DNA from: Actinomycetes bacterium
GTDB taxonomy: Bacteria; Actinomycetota; Acidimicrobiia; Acidimicrobiales; RAAP-2
DNA: 64,000 nt
NCBI GenBank assembly: GCA_021818265.1
Contig: JAKAEP010000001.1
Location: forward strand, 124,001-188,000
Direction: 5' to 3'
In this document: piece by piece, positions 1 to 11,017 of the stretch
Position numbering within the stretch: the first letter of the stretch is position 1
How the letters are laid out: each line of letters starts with the position of its first letter
Program-made: the position numbers and the translations under genes
Notes under the pieces: generated by a model
The model's input: only the letters and a program-made list of their open reading frames with translations
What the model was told of the DNA's origin: nothing
The model's database searches: none

Positions 1-1782
1 GATCTTCGAGGCGTGGACGATGGCCGCGCCCAGGCCGGCCTCGGCGGCTTCGTGGAGGAAGACGCTGTTGAGGACCTGGCGGGCGGCCGGGTTGAGGCCG
101 AACGAGACGTTCGAGACCCCGAGGATGGTCCCCACCCCCGGCAGCTCGTCGCGGATGCGGGCGATGGCCTCGAGCGTCTCGAGCCCGTCGCGGCGCGACT
201 CGGCCATCCCGGTCGACAGGGGCAGCGCGAGGGGGTCGATGAAGACGTCGTGGGGGTCGAGGCCGTAGCGCTCCACCGCGAGCGTGGTGATGGCGCGTGC
301 TGCGCGCACCTTCCAGTCGGCGCTGCGCGCCTGGCCCTCCTCGTCGATGCAGGTGGCGACGACGGCGGCGCCGAACTCGCTCGCGAGGGTCAAGAAGGCG
401 TCGAGGCGCGTGCCCGGGCCGTCGCCGTCCTCGAGGTTCACCGAGTTGAGGACGGCCTTGCCGCCCAGGCGGGTGAGGGCGGCGCGCGCGACGGCGGCCT
501 CGGTCGTGTCGATCATGAGGGGCACCGAGGACTGCGTGGCCAGCCGGTCGACGAGTGCCGCCATGTCGGCGACGCCGTCGGCGCCCGTGTAGTCGACGCA
601 GACGTCGAGGAGGTGGGCCCCCTCGGCGATCTGGGCCCGCCCGATCTCCACGCAGCCGTCCCAGTCGCCGGCGAGCATGGCGTCGCGGAACCTCTTGGAG
701 CCGTTGGCGTTGGTCCTCTCTCCCACGAGCAGGACCGAGCGGTCCTGGTGGTACGAGACGGTCGAGTAGATCGACGCGGCCGCGGGCTCGAGGTGGGGCG
801 TGCGCGCGGCCGGGGTGAGCGGGCCGACCTCCTCGACGACGCGCCGGAGGTGCTCGGGGGTCGTCCCGCAGCACCCGCCCACCACGCGCACCCCGTACTC
901 GGTGACGAAGTGGCCCAGGTGCTCGGCCAGCGCCTCGGGGGAGAGGTCGTAGTGCATCCGGCCGTCCACGACGCTCGGCAGGCCGGCGTTGGGCATGCAC
1001 GAGATCTCCAGGGGCGCCGCGTCGCGCAGGGTGCGCAGGGGCTCGTACATCTCGACCGGCCCGGTCGCGCAGTTGAGCCCGATGACGTCGATGCCGAGCG
1101 GGGCGAGCGCGGTCAGCGCCGCGGCCATCTCGGTCCCGGGCAGCATGCGGCCCGTTATCTCGATGGTCACCTGGGCCTGGATCGGGACGACGCGGCCGTG
1201 GCGCGCCATCGCCCGGCGGCAGGCGGCGATCGCCGCCTTGCCCGAGAGCAGGTCGAACATGGTCTCGATCAGCAGGAGGTCGACGCCCCCCTCCAAGAGT
1301 CCGTAGGCCAGCTCCTCGTAGCTCGCCGCGAGGTCGTCGTAGGCGATCTGGCCGAGGGTCGGGAACTTCGTGCCCGGGCCCATCGACCCGGCCACGAACA
1401 CCGGGCGGGCGGGGTCGGCGTACTCGTCGGCGACGCGCCGGGCGAGCCGGGCCGAGGCCAGGGCGATCTCGGCGGCCCGCTCGGCCAGGCCGTACTCGGC
1501 CAGCACCACCGAGAACGCGCCGAAGGTGTTGGTCTCGATGGCGTCGACCCCCACCTCGAGGAACGACCGGTGGAGCCGCTCGACGTACCCGGGGGCGCTC
1601 AGGTTGAGGATCTCGTTGCACCCCTCGAGGGAGGCTCCCCCGAAGTCGTCGGAGGAGGGGCCGGCGAGCTGGAGGTTGGTCCCGGTGGCCCCGTCGAAGA
1701 CCACGACGCCGCGCGCGATCGCCGCGAGGTACGGGTCGTCGGCGGCGGGCCGCGGACGGGGCGGTCGCGGCGTCGGCTCCAT
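1..1782 (-). CDS. metH: B12-dependent methionine synthase, N-terminal 594 residues (partial)
   Basis: Cobalamin-dependent methionine synthase moves a methyl group from methyl-tetrahydrofolate to homocysteine. The homocysteine-binding barrel begins near residue 17 (FDGATGTN) and shows the expected zinc ligands in NCATGP (about residue 237) and GGCCGTTPEH (about 303-304). The pterin-binding barrel begins near residue 353 (LLVGERTNANGSKRF) and runs off base 1, so the cobalamin and reactivation domains cannot be seen and a split enzyme is not excluded. The ATG at 1782 is chosen because it opens directly into the conserved N-terminus and a TATCCT box lies 9 bp upstream. It is divergent from the cobalamin adenosyltransferase gene, which fits a shared B12 theme. 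Confidence 0.95.
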   Translation of the reverse strand, partial: MEPTPRPPRPRPAADDPYLAAIARGVVVFDGATGTNLQLAGPSSDDFGGASLEGCNEILNLSAPGYVERLHRSFLEVGVDAIETNTFGAFSVVLAEYGLAERAAEIALASARLARRVADEYADPARPVFVAGSMGPGTKFPTLGQIAYDDLAASYEELAYGLLEGGVDLLLIETMFDLLSGKAAIAACRRAMARHGRVVPIQAQVTIEITGRMLPGTEMAAALTALAPLGIDVIGLNCATGPVEMYEPLRTLRDAAPLEISCMPNAGLPSVVDGRMHYDLSPEALAEHLGHFVTEYGVRVVGGCCGTTPEHLRRVVEEVGPLTPAARTPHLEPAAASIYSTVSYHQDRSVLLVGERTNANGSKRFRDAMLAGDWDGCVEIGRAQIAEGAHLLDVCVDYTGADGVADMAALVDRLATQSSVPLMIDTTEAAVARAALTRLGGKAVLNSVNLEDGDGPGTRLDAFLTLASEFGAAVVATCIDEEGQARSADWKVRAARAITTLAVERYGLDPHDVFIDPLALPLSTGMAESRRDGLETLEAIARIRDELPGVGTILGVSNVSFGLNPAARQVLNSVFLHEAAEAGLGAAIVHASKI

Positions 1783-1791
1783 TGCGCACTC

Positions 1792-1797
1792 AGGATA
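1792..1797 (-). promoter_or_regulatory. -10 box TATCCT of metH
   Basis: TANNNT hexamer 9 bp before the metH ATG. No Shine-Dalgarno sequence is evident, so the transcript is probably leaderless or nearly so. Confidence 0.45.
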
Positions 1798-1815
1798 CCG
1801 GCGAGACCGAGTCGG

Positions 1816-1821
1816 TACGCT
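1816..1821 (+). promoter_or_regulatory. -10 box TACGCT of the adenosyltransferase gene
   Basis: TANNNT hexamer with 7 bp to the GTG at 1829, the spacing expected for a leaderless mRNA. Confidence 0.5.
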
Positions 1822-1828
1822 CTAGCCG

Positions 1829-2371
1829 GTGAAGATCTACACGCGGAGCGGGGACGACGGCACGACCGGTCTCTACTTCGGAGGCCGGGTGGCGAAGACG
1901 GACGCGCCGATCGAGGTCAACGGCGCGGTCGACGAGGCCCAGGCGGCCCTGGGCGCCGCGCGGGCCTGGGCCGAGCGCGGCGGCGAGGTCGACGCGCTTC
2001 TCGTGAGCGTCGAGCGCGACCTGTGGGTGCTCATGGCCGAGGTCGCCACCTCGGTGGAGAACCGCCGCAAGCTGGTCGACGGCGCGACCCGGGTGACGGC
2101 CGCGATGGTCGAGCGGCTCGAGTCCGAGATCGACCGGCTGAGCGCCGCGACCGAGATGCCCCACGAATTCGTTGTGCCCGGCGAGGACCACCTCTCGGCG
2201 GCCCTCGACGTCGCGCGCACGGTCGTGCGCCGGGCCGAGCGCGTCGCCGTCGCCCACCCGGTGGAGGGCTCCTTCGTGGGCTCCTACCTCAACCGGCTGA
2301 GCGACTTCGTGTGGGCCCTGGCGCGCTTCGCCGAGGGGCCGCACCACCGCACCGCCCGCGACGGGCACTAG
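1829..2371 (+). CDS. pduO: Cob(I)alamin adenosyltransferase, PduO type
   Basis: Adenosylates cob(I)alamin with ATP to make coenzyme B12. At 180 residues it is the usual length for the PduO family. It shows the N-terminal glycine-rich ATP-binding stretch TRSGDDGTTGL (residues 5-15), the Arg-rich helix RTVVRRAER (about 131-139), and the C-terminal NRLSDFVWALAR helix (about 151-162). The GTG start at 1829 gives the conserved MKIYTRSGDDG beginning. Its product is the cofactor needed by the mutase encoded at 5740-7317, and it stands divergent from metH, another cobalamin enzyme. Together they point to a B12/propionate neighbourhood. Confidence 0.93.
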   Translation: MKIYTRSGDDGTTGLYFGGRVAKTDAPIEVNGAVDEAQAALGAARAWAERGGEVDALLVSVERDLWVLMAEVATSVENRRKLVDGATRVTAAMVERLESEIDRLSAATEMPHEFVVPGEDHLSAALDVARTVVRRAERVAVAHPVEGSFVGSYLNRLSDFVWALARFAEGPHHRTARDGH

Positions 2372-2399
2372 TCGACCCGCGACCACAAGGAGAGCACCC

Positions 2400-3893
2400 A
2401 TGGCCCGCACCGCCCGCGTCGTCGCCCTGAAGGACGCCCTCGCCGCCGACCTCGTCGCCCTTCCGGTCGCGGTGTCGGGCGACGGCGTCCGCCTCGACGC
2501 GTCGGTGCCCGGGCGCGTGGGCGCGGTCGAGCTGCCCCGCGCGCTCGACGCCGGGTGGTGCGAGACGCGAGGACTGAGCGCGACGCCGGGATCCTCGGCG
2601 GTGCTGCGCGCGGCGAGCGGCCCGGCCGTGGCGTTCGTCTCGGTGGGCGCCTCGCGCGAGGACCTCGAGGGCCACCGCCTGGCCGGGGCGGCGATCGCCC
2701 GACTGGCCGGGGAGGGCACGGCCTCGGCGCTGCTCGGTGTGACGGGCCTCGTCGACTCGGCGCGCGTGGCCGGCGCCCTGGTCGAGGGCGCGGTCCTCGC
2801 CTCGTACCGCTACAAGCGGCCCGAGACCGAGGGCGCGCTCGAGGTGGTCGCCCTGTCCACCCCGCTGCCGTCGGTGCCGGTGCACGACGCGGTGGTGGCC
2901 GGCGTGGCGCGCGGGGTCGTCGTGGCTGACGCCGCGAACTGGGCCAAGCGGCTCGTGGACACGCCCGCCGGGGACCTCACGCCCAAGGAGCTCGCGCGCA
3001 CCTTCGACCTGCGCCTGAGCGTGCTCGACGGGGTCTCGGTGGAGGTCTGGACGGAGTCGCGGATCCGCGAAGAAGGCCTCGGGGGGCTGCTCGGCGTCGG
3101 CCTCGGCTCGGCCCAGCCGGCGCGCCTGGTGCGCGCGACCTACACGCCGGCGACGGCCTCGCGGGGCCACGTGGTGCTCGTGGGCAAGGGCGTCACCTTC
3201 GACTCCGGCGGCCTCTCGCTCAAGCCGGCCGAGGCCATGATGGCCATGAAGACCGACATGACCGGCTCGGCGGTCGTGATGGCGGCCCTCGCGGCCGCGG
3301 CCCAGCTCCGGCTCGGGCTGTCGGTGACGGCGATCGCCCCGCTCACCGAGAACCTCCCGGGGGACCAGGCGCTCAAGCCGGGGGACGTGCTGCGCACGCG
3401 CGACGGCACGACCGTCGAGGTCCTCAACACCGACGCCGAGGGCCGCCTCATCCTCGCCGACGCCCTCGGCCTCGCGGCCGAGGCCGAGCCCGACGCGATC
3501 GTCGACGTGGCCACCCTGACCGGGGCCCAGCGCGTCGCCCTGGGCGACGAGATCGGCGCGCTGTTCGCCAGTGACGACGCGCTCGCCGAGGAGATGCTCG
3601 GGGCCTCGGCGGTGAGCGGCGAGGCGCTGTGGCGCCTCCCGCTCGCGTCGACCTACGCCACGGCGCTCGACTCCGAGGTCGCCGACCTCAAGAACATCGG
3701 TCGACCCGGGGTCGCGGGTACCATCGTCGCCGCCCTCTTCTTGCAGCGCTTCACCCGGGGCCGGGCGTGGGCCCACCTCGACATCGCCGGCCCAGCCCGC
3801 TCCGACGGCGCTCGGGGCTACGTCACCAAGGGCGGGACGGCCTTCGCCACGCGCACCCTCATCGAGTTCCTGGCCCGAAGGGCGTCGCGCTAG
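2400..3893 (+). CDS. pepA: Leucyl aminopeptidase, M17 family
   Basis: Cytosolic di-metal aminopeptidase of 497 residues, the normal length for PepA. The catalytic half carries the metal-binding signature GKGVTFDSGGLSLKP (about residues 262-276), the MKTDMTGSA segment (about 283-291), and the family hallmark NTDAEGRLILADAL (about 344-357). The N-terminal macro-like domain is less conserved, as usual. The ATG at 2400 has a clear AAGGAG ribosome-binding site, so unlike many neighbours this gene is not leaderless; it starts 29 bp after the adenosyltransferase and may share its transcript. Its TAG stop forms a CTAG shared with the stop of the opposing nitroreductase gene. Confidence 0.95.
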   Translation: MARTARVVALKDALAADLVALPVAVSGDGVRLDASVPGRVGAVELPRALDAGWCETRGLSATPGSSAVLRAASGPAVAFVSVGASREDLEGHRLAGAAIARLAGEGTASALLGVTGLVDSARVAGALVEGAVLASYRYKRPETEGALEVVALSTPLPSVPVHDAVVAGVARGVVVADAANWAKRLVDTPAGDLTPKELARTFDLRLSVLDGVSVEVWTESRIREEGLGGLLGVGLGSAQPARLVRATYTPATASRGHVVLVGKGVTFDSGGLSLKPAEAMMAMKTDMTGSAVVMAALAAAAQLRLGLSVTAIAPLTENLPGDQALKPGDVLRTRDGTTVEVLNTDAEGRLILADALGLAAEAEPDAIVDVATLTGAQRVALGDEIGALFASDDALAEEMLGASAVSGEALWRLPLASTYATALDSEVADLKNIGRPGVAGTIVAALFLQRFTRGRAWAHLDIAGPARSDGARGYVTKGGTAFATRTLIEFLARRASR

Positions 3894-4483
3894 GAGAGGC
3901 GCCGCACCCGCTCGGCGCGCGACGGCACCGGTCGGGCGAGGGAGGCCGAGGGGCGGTCGTGGCCGTCGGGGCGGCCCACGAACACGGTGGCGAAGAGCTC
4001 GTCGTCGACCAGCCCGGCCCACTCGCGCACCGCCTCGACGTTCCGGAAGGCCCCCCAGAGGCCGGCGGCGAGCCCCGCCTCCTCGACGAGCAACAGCAGG
4101 GCCATCGTCGCCATGGCGGCGTCGCCGTGCCAGTAGGGGACGGGCCAGACGTCGCGCTCGACGAGCCCCGAGGCGGCCTTGTCGGGCTCGCCGTAGCGCT
4201 CGAGGTACGCCGACACCCTCGACGAGACGAGCACGAGCGCCCCCGCCCGAGCCCAGCCCGGGTAGCGGGACGAGCGCGAGCGCCACGCCGGGTCGGTCGC
4301 GACCTCGAGGTACTCCCCGACGCGGTCGTGGCCCACCACGCTGAGCCGCACCCCGGCGCTGTGGCCGGCGGTGGGGGCGAGCAGGGCCGTCTCGCAGGCG
4401 GCGACGAGCCAGGTGAGCTCGACGGGCGAGCCGTCGAACGAGCGGGTCATGCGCCGGCGCGCGAGCAGGGTGGCCACGTCCAC
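3890..4483 (-). CDS. Nitroreductase-family FMN oxidoreductase
   Basis: A 197-residue protein with the nitroreductase fold signature: an N-terminal RRMTRSFDGSPVE segment (about residues 9-21) where family members bind the FMN phosphate, an internal LLAPTAGHSAGVRL motif (about 34-47) like the SAGN region, and a C-terminal LLLVEEAGLAAGLWG helix (about 129-143). The substrate cannot be told from sequence; members reduce nitroaromatics or quinones, or dehydrogenate cofactors. The GTG start is supported by a TAGACC hexamer 6 bp upstream, one base off the TANNNT consensus of this genome. It is convergent with pepA and overlaps it by 4 bp. Confidence 0.8.
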   Translation of the reverse strand: MDVATLLARRRMTRSFDGSPVELTWLVAACETALLAPTAGHSAGVRLSVVGHDRVGEYLEVATDPAWRSRSSRYPGWARAGALVLVSSRVSAYLERYGEPDKAASGLVERDVWPVPYWHGDAAMATMALLLLVEEAGLAAGLWGAFRNVEAVREWAGLVDDELFATVFVGRPDGHDRPSASLARPVPSRAERVRRLS

Positions 4484-4526
4484 GACCGAGGTCTACCAGG
4501 GCGGTCGCGAATGTCGACCCGGACGG

Positions 4527-4532
4527 TAGGGT
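4527..4532 (+). promoter_or_regulatory. -10 box TAGGGT of the rhodanese-MoeB gene
   Basis: TANNNT hexamer. The GTG at 4555 lies 22 bp downstream behind a GAAGGGAGG ribosome-binding site, so this transcript has a short leader. Confidence 0.45.
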
Positions 4533-4554
4533 TTGACCCACGAAGGGAGGGAAC

Positions 4555-5718
4555 GTGAGTTCTCCGCGCGACCTGCTCAACGCCGCCAAGGCCGAGATCC
4601 GTGAGGTGGAGCCGTCCGCCGTGGCCGCCGACCTGCACCGCTACGCCCTGCTCGACGTGCGCGAGCCCGACGAGTTCCTCCAGGGGGCGATCCCCGGGGC
4701 GCTGCACGTGCCGCGGGGCCAGCTCGAGTTCTCGATCGAGGGCCGCCTGCCCGACAAGGACGCCCCGGTGGCGATCTACTGCGCCGGGGGGACCCGCAGC
4801 GCCTTCGCCGCGAAGACCCTCCAGGACCTCGGCTACGCCGAGGTCGTCTCGGTGGTGGGCGGTTTCAACCGGTGGAAGGACGAGGGGCTGCCCTGGGCCA
4901 CGCCGCGGACCCTCGCGACCGACCAGCGCCAGCGCTACCACCGCCACCTCCTGCTGCCCGAGGTGGGCGAGGAGGGCCAGCAGCGGCTCCTCGACGCCAA
5001 GGTGCTCCTGCTCGGGGCCGGCGGCCTGGGCTCGCCGGCGGCCATCTACTTGGCGGCGGCCGGCGTGGGGACCATCGGGGTCATCGACATGGACGTCGTG
5101 GACTCCTCGAACCTCCAGCGCCAGATCCTGCACACGATGGACCGGGTCGGGATGCGCAAGGTCGACAGCGCCAAGGCCGCCCTCGAGGCGCTCAATCCCG
5201 ACGTCACGGTGCGCACCTACGACACCCGCCTCGGCGCGGACAACGTCCTCGACATCTTCGACGGCTACGACGTGATCGTCGACGGCACCGACAACTTCCC
5301 GACCCGCTACCTCGTCAACGACGCCTCGCTGTTGAAGCGCATCCCCGTGGTGCACGGCTCGATCTTCCGCTTCGAGGGCCAGGTCACGGTCTTCAGCCCC
5401 TACGTCGGGCCCTGCTACCGGTGCATGATCCCCGAGCCGCCGCCGCCCGAGCTCGCCCCGAGCTGTGCCGAGGCCGGGGTGCTCGGCGTGCTGCCGGGCA
5501 TCGTGGGCTCGATCCAGGCGGTGGAGGCGATCAAGGTGATCCTCGGGCTCGGCGACCCCCTGGTGGGGCGCCTCCTCACCTACGACGCCCTCGGCCAGAG
5601 CTTCCGCTCCTTCAACGTCCGGCGGGACCCGGCCTGCCCGGCCTGCGGCGAGAACGCGGGCCCGATCCAGATCGCCGAGTACGACGAGCTCTGCATGCCC
5701 CACCCGGTGGGGGTCTAG
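4555..5718 (+). CDS. moeZ: Rhodanese - ThiF/MoeB adenylyltransferase fusion
   Basis: A 387-residue sulfur-carrier activating enzyme. The N-terminal rhodanese domain (about residues 15-118) has its active-site cysteine in CAGGTRS (about 76). The ThiF/MoeB domain (about 120-387) has the ATP-binding GAGGLGSP loop (about 154-161), the NLQRQ arginine motif, and zinc ligands in CYRC (286-289) and CPAC (361-364). Known relatives adenylate ubiquitin-like sulfur carriers such as MoaD, CysO or ThiS and load them with sulfur. The domain order is the notable point: MoeZ and MOCS3 carry the rhodanese at the C-terminus, while here it leads. moaC elsewhere in the window supports a molybdopterin role, but thiamine or cysteine carriers are possible. 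Confidence 0.88.
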   Translation: MSSPRDLLNAAKAEIREVEPSAVAADLHRYALLDVREPDEFLQGAIPGALHVPRGQLEFSIEGRLPDKDAPVAIYCAGGTRSAFAAKTLQDLGYAEVVSVVGGFNRWKDEGLPWATPRTLATDQRQRYHRHLLLPEVGEEGQQRLLDAKVLLLGAGGLGSPAAIYLAAAGVGTIGVIDMDVVDSSNLQRQILHTMDRVGMRKVDSAKAALEALNPDVTVRTYDTRLGADNVLDIFDGYDVIVDGTDNFPTRYLVNDASLLKRIPVVHGSIFRFEGQVTVFSPYVGPCYRCMIPEPPPPELAPSCAEAGVLGVLPGIVGSIQAVEAIKVILGLGDPLVGRLLTYDALGQSFRSFNVRRDPACPACGENAGPIQIAEYDELCMPHPVGV

Positions 5719-5727
5719 GCCCGGGCG

Positions 5728-5733
5728 TACCCT
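5728..5733 (+). promoter_or_regulatory. -10 box TACCCT of the mutase gene
   Basis: TANNNT hexamer with exactly 6 bp to the GTG at 5740; leaderless geometry. Confidence 0.55.
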
Positions 5734-5739
5734 GGGGCC

Positions 5740-7313
<1,574 letters not shown>

Positions 7314-7317
<4 letters not shown>

Positions 7318-8471
7318 CGGCCCGAGACCAGCCGGGCCCGCAGGGGCCCGTCCTGGGCGACGGCGACGCCGGTCAGGGCGAGGGCCTTCGCCCCGTCGAG
7401 GACGGCCTGGTCGGCCGCCGGCGTCGCGCAGGCCGCGGTGAAGGCGGCCTGGTGGTTCACGGCGCCGCCGGTCGGGATCATGAGCATCGGGTGGATGGAG
7501 GGAACCGCCAGCGAGACGTTGGCCATGTCGGTGGAGATGGTCGGCCGGGGCTCGCCGGCGTCGTCGAGGTCGAAGCGGCGACCGAGCGACTCCGCGGCGC
7601 GCCGGTAGTGGGCGAGCAGGTCGGGGTCGGACTCCATGTGGCTGAAGGCGTGGCCGAGCTCCTCGACGCGCATCGAGGCGCCCGAGGCCAGCGCCCCGGC
7701 CTCGAAGCAGGCGGCCAGGCGCGCGCGCAGCGCGACGAGCCGCTCGGCGCTGAGCGAGCGGGCCATGAAGCGCCCGACCGCGCGCGGGGGGATCACGTTG
7801 GCCGCGGACCCGCCCTCGAGGACGACGCCGTGGACCTGGTCGCCCGGGGGGAGGTGCTGGCGCAAGAGCCCGATGGCGACCTCGGCCACTGTCAAGGCGT
7901 CGAGGGCGTTCACGCCCTCCCACGGGGCCGCGGACGCGTGGGCCTCCCGTCCGGTGTAGGTGACGTCGAAGTGGTCGACGGCGAGGCAGGTGGCCTCGAG
8001 CCGTTCGGTGGGGAAGGGGTGGACCATCATCGCCGCGTGGACCCCGTCGAAGGCGCCGGCCTCCAGAAGGTCGATCTTGCCGCCCCCGCCCTCCTCCGAG
8101 GGCGTGCCGAGCAGCACGACCGTGAGGTCGAGGTCCTCGGCCACCGCGGCGAGGCCCAGCGCCGCCCCGAGCGAGGAGGCCGCGATGATGTTGTGGCCAC
8201 AGGCGTGGCCCACCTCGGGCAGGGCGTCGTACTCGGCGCACAGGGCGAGGTGCAGCGAGCCCGTGCCGTACGTCGCGACGAAGGCCGTCGCCAGCCCGGC
8301 CGCGCCCCGGGTGACGGCGAAGCCGGCCCGCTCGGCCGCCGCGGCCACGGCCTCGGCGCTCTGGAACTCCTCGTAGCCGAGCTCGGGGTGGGCGTGGACG
8401 AAGTGGCTGAGCCCGATCAGCTCCTCGCGCGCGGCGTCGACGGCCCCGGCGGCGCGCTCCTCGAAGGTCAC
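7314..8471 (-). CDS. M20-family amidohydrolase / peptidase
   Basis: A 385-residue zinc amidohydrolase of the M20 (AbgB/ACY1L2-like) group. The metal-binding sequence HACGHNI (about residues 81-87), [10 protein letters not shown] (about 117-126) and the dimerisation domain beginning near residue 160 are visible. ACY1L2-like members hydrolyse aminobenzoyl-glutamate, other N-acyl amino acids or dipeptides; the substrate is not readable here. The start is the GTG at 8471, which overlaps the stop of the upstream carboxylase gene as GTGA, so the two are translationally coupled. Much longer readings begin inside the carboxylase and are not real. Confidence 0.85.
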
Positions 8472-10219
8472 TCGATCTCCACGACGACGTCGCCGGCGGC
8501 GACCGAGTCGCCGGTGGCCACCCGGACCGCCGAGATCACGCCGGACTTCTCGGCGGCGACCGTGTTCTCCATCTTCATCGCCTCGAGGATCACGACCGTC
8601 TCGCCGGCCTCGACCCGTTGGCCCGTCTCGACGGCGACCTTGACGATCGTGCCCTGCATGGGGACGGTGACCTTGCCCGAGCCGCTGCCCAGCACGCCCG
8701 CGTGGTGCTGGCGCCGGGGCTTGGCGGCGGTGGAGACGGGCCGGTTCAGCTCGTCGCCGTTCTCGGGCACCCAGAGGGCCACCGTGACGCGCCGGCCGTT
8801 GACCTCGGCCGTCACGTCCTTGCGCACGCGCCCGTCCCCGACCGAGACGGCCGGCCCGGGCGACGACGGGAGCGCGGAGAAGTCGAGGCGGGTCTCGACC
8901 CACTTCGTCGAGTGGGTCCCTTCGACGAAGTCGTCGTCGGAGAGGATCACGACGTCGGCGGGCAGCGTGGTCGCGACGCCCTCGATGGTCGTCTCTTCGA
9001 TCGCGCGCAGCATCCGGCGCCGGGCTCGCTCGCGGTCGGGCCCCCAGACGACGAGCTTGGCGATGAGGTTGTCGTAGTACTGGCTGACCGTGTCGCCCGA
9101 CTCGTAGCCGGCGTCCAGGCGCACGCCCGGGCCGGCCGGCGGCTTCAGCGTCGTGATGGTGCCCGGGGAGGGGATGAAGCGGCCCTGGGCCGGGTCCTCG
9201 GCGTTGATGCGCACCTCGATCGCGTGGCCGTCGCGGGCGACGTTTCCCTGGTCGAAGGGCAGGGCCTCGCCCGAGGCGACACGCAGCTGCCACTCCACGA
9301 GGTCGAGCCCGGTCACGAGCTCGGTGACGGGGTGCTCGACCTGGAGGCGGGTGTTCATCTCGAGGAAGTAGAAGGCACCGTCTTGGTAGAGGAACTCGAC
9401 GGTGCCCGCGTTGACGTAGCCGCAGGCGCGCGCCACGCGCACGGCCGCCTCGCCCATGGCGGTGCGGACCTCGTCGGGGAAGTTCGGGGCGGGCGACTCC
9501 TCTACCAGCTTCTGGTGGCGCCGCTGGGCCGAGCAGTCGCGCTCGCCCAGCCACAGCACGTTCCCGTGGGCGTCGGCGAGGACCTGCATCTCGATGTGGC
9601 GCGGCCACGAGAGGTAGCGCTCGACGTAGCACTCGGAGCGACCGAAGTAGCTCTGGGCCTCTCGCTGGGCGCTCTCGAGCGCGGCCTCGGCGTCGGCCGG
9701 GGACTCCACCACCTTCATGCCGCGGCCGCCGCCGCCGAAGGCGGCCTTGATCGCGACCGGCCAGCCGAACTCCTCGCCGAAGGCGACGACCTCGCCGGCG
9801 TTGGCGAGGGTCTCGCTGCGCCCCGGGACCCCGGCCACCCCGGCGGCCTCGGCGGCCCGGCGCGAGGAGATCTTGTCGCCCATCACCTCGATCGCCTCGG
9901 GCGGCGGACCGATGAAGGTCACGCCCCTCGAGGTGATAGCCCGGGCGAAGTCGGCGTTCTCGCTGAAGAACCCGTAGCCGGGGTGCACGGCGTCGGCCCC
10001 TGAGCGCTCGAGCACGCCGAGGATCGCCTCGGTGTTGAGGTAGCTCTCGGCCGCGCTCTGGCCGCCCAGGGCGTAGGCCTCGTCGGCCAGGCGCACGTGC
10101 AGGGCGTTGCGGTCGAGCTCGGAGTAGACCGCGACGGTCTGGACGCCCAGCTCCCGGCAGGTGCGCATCACCCGCACGGCGATCTCACCGCGGTTGGCGA
10201 TGAGGACTTTCTTCAGCAC
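8468..10219 (-). CDS. accA: Acetyl/propionyl-CoA carboxylase alpha subunit (biotin carboxylase + biotin carrier)
   Basis: A 583-residue biotin carboxylase-BCCP fusion, the actinobacterial AccA3/PccA layout. The biotin carboxylase N-terminus is [16 protein letters not shown]; the ATP-grasp glycine loop is FGGGGRGMK (about 161-169), the catalytic region [11 protein letters not shown] (about 236-246), and [14 protein letters not shown] lies near 288-301. The C-terminal carrier domain has the biotinylated lysine in EAMKMENT (about 547-554). It carboxylates biotin for transfer to acetyl- or propionyl-CoA by a beta subunit not in this window. The GTG start has a GGGAGG site. It is coupled to the M20 gene downstream and divergent from birA, its likely modifying enzyme. 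Confidence 0.95.
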   Translation of the reverse strand: MLKKVLIANRGEIAVRVMRTCRELGVQTVAVYSELDRNALHVRLADEAYALGGQSAAESYLNTEAILGVLERSGADAVHPGYGFFSENADFARAITSRGVTFIGPPPEAIEVMGDKISSRRAAEAAGVAGVPGRSETLANAGEVVAFGEEFGWPVAIKAAFGGGGRGMKVVESPADAEAALESAQREAQSYFGRSECYVERYLSWPRHIEMQVLADAHGNVLWLGERDCSAQRRHQKLVEESPAPNFPDEVRTAMGEAAVRVARACGYVNAGTVEFLYQDGAFYFLEMNTRLQVEHPVTELVTGLDLVEWQLRVASGEALPFDQGNVARDGHAIEVRINAEDPAQGRFIPSPGTITTLKPPAGPGVRLDAGYESGDTVSQYYDNLIAKLVVWGPDRERARRRMLRAIEETTIEGVATTLPADVVILSDDDFVEGTHSTKWVETRLDFSALPSSPGPAVSVGDGRVRKDVTAEVNGRRVTVALWVPENGDELNRPVSTAAKPRRQHHAGVLGSGSGKVTVPMQGTIVKVAVETGQRVEAGETVVILEAMKMENTVAAEKSGVISAVRVATGDSVAAGDVVVEIE

Positions 10220-10268
10220 GCAGACCTCCCGGAGGACCCAACTTTTCTAGCACCGGACCCCGAAACCC

Positions 10269-10274
10269 TAATGT
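10269..10274 (+). promoter_or_regulatory. -10 box TAATGT of birA
   Basis: TANNNT hexamer 7 bp before the GTG at 10282, inside the 62-bp divergent spacer shared with accA. Confidence 0.45.
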
Positions 10275-10281
10275 TCTCTGC

Positions 10282-11016
10282 GTGGCGGTGATGGTCTGGC
10301 GGGTCGAACGGCTCGAGTCGGTGGGCTCGACGAACACCCACCTGCGCGCCCAGGCCGAGGCCGGTGCGCCCGAGGGCCGGGTCGTGGTGGCCGACTTCCA
10401 GAGCGCCGGGCGCGGACGTCACGACCGCGTGTGGGAGGCGCCGGCGCGCTCGTCGCTGCTGTGCTCGGTGCTGCTCCGACCGGGCCTCGAGCCCGACCAG
10501 CGCCAGTGGGCCGTGGCCGCCGTCGCGCTGTCGGCCCGCGCCGCCCTGGTGCGCCTGTGCGGGCTGCGGGTCGGTCTGAAGTGGCCCAACGACCTCATGG
10601 TCGACGGCGCGAAGCTCGCCGGAGTGCTCGCCGAGGCGAGCGCCGACGGGGCGGTCGTCGTCGGGCTCGGGGTGAACCTCACCTACGACGGCCCCCCGCA
10701 GAGCCGGGCCACCTGCGTGCGCCGCGCCGCCGGGGTCACCCTCGAGCCCGAGGCGCTGCTCGACATCGTCCTCGAAGAGATCGAGCGGCGCCGGCCGCTC
10801 CTCGACGACGTCCCCGGACGGGCGCGCCTGCGCGAGGAGTACCGGCGCGCGCTCGACACCCTCGGCCGACGGGTGCGCGTCGAGCAGGCCGCGGCCACGC
10901 TGGAGGGGGAGGCCCGCGACGTGGACGACGCCGGTCGGCTCGTGGTGGCGACCGACGGGGGCGAGGTCTGCGTGGCCGCGGGCGACGTCGTGCACGTGCG
11001 CCCGGCGGAGGGCTGA
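10282..11016 (+). CDS. birA: Biotin-[acetyl-CoA carboxylase] ligase
   Basis: Attaches biotin to the carrier lysine of acyl-CoA carboxylases. The 244-residue protein has the ligase core only and no N-terminal helix-turn-helix, so it is a monofunctional ligase rather than a repressor. Visible motifs are ESVGSTNTHLR (about residues 10-20), the biotinyl-AMP loop AGRGRHDRVW (about 42-51), LKWPNDLMVDGAKLAGVL (about 99-116) with the catalytic lysine, and a small C-terminal domain. The divergent partner accA encodes its obvious substrate. The GTG start gives the shortest complete N-terminus and is preceded by a -10 box. Confidence 0.93.
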   Translation: MAVMVWRVERLESVGSTNTHLRAQAEAGAPEGRVVVADFQSAGRGRHDRVWEAPARSSLLCSVLLRPGLEPDQRQWAVAAVALSARAALVRLCGLRVGLKWPNDLMVDGAKLAGVLAEASADGAVVVGLGVNLTYDGPPQSRATCVRRAAGVTLEPEALLDIVLEEIERRRPLLDDVPGRARLREEYRRALDTLGRRVRVEQAAATLEGEARDVDDAGRLVVATDGGEVCVAAGDVVHVRPAEG

Positions 11017-11017
11017 G

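Noticed and set aside
13-2430. 805-codon + strand frame over metH and the adenosyltransferase
   Set aside because: It is antisense to clear MetH coding sequence and has no family character.
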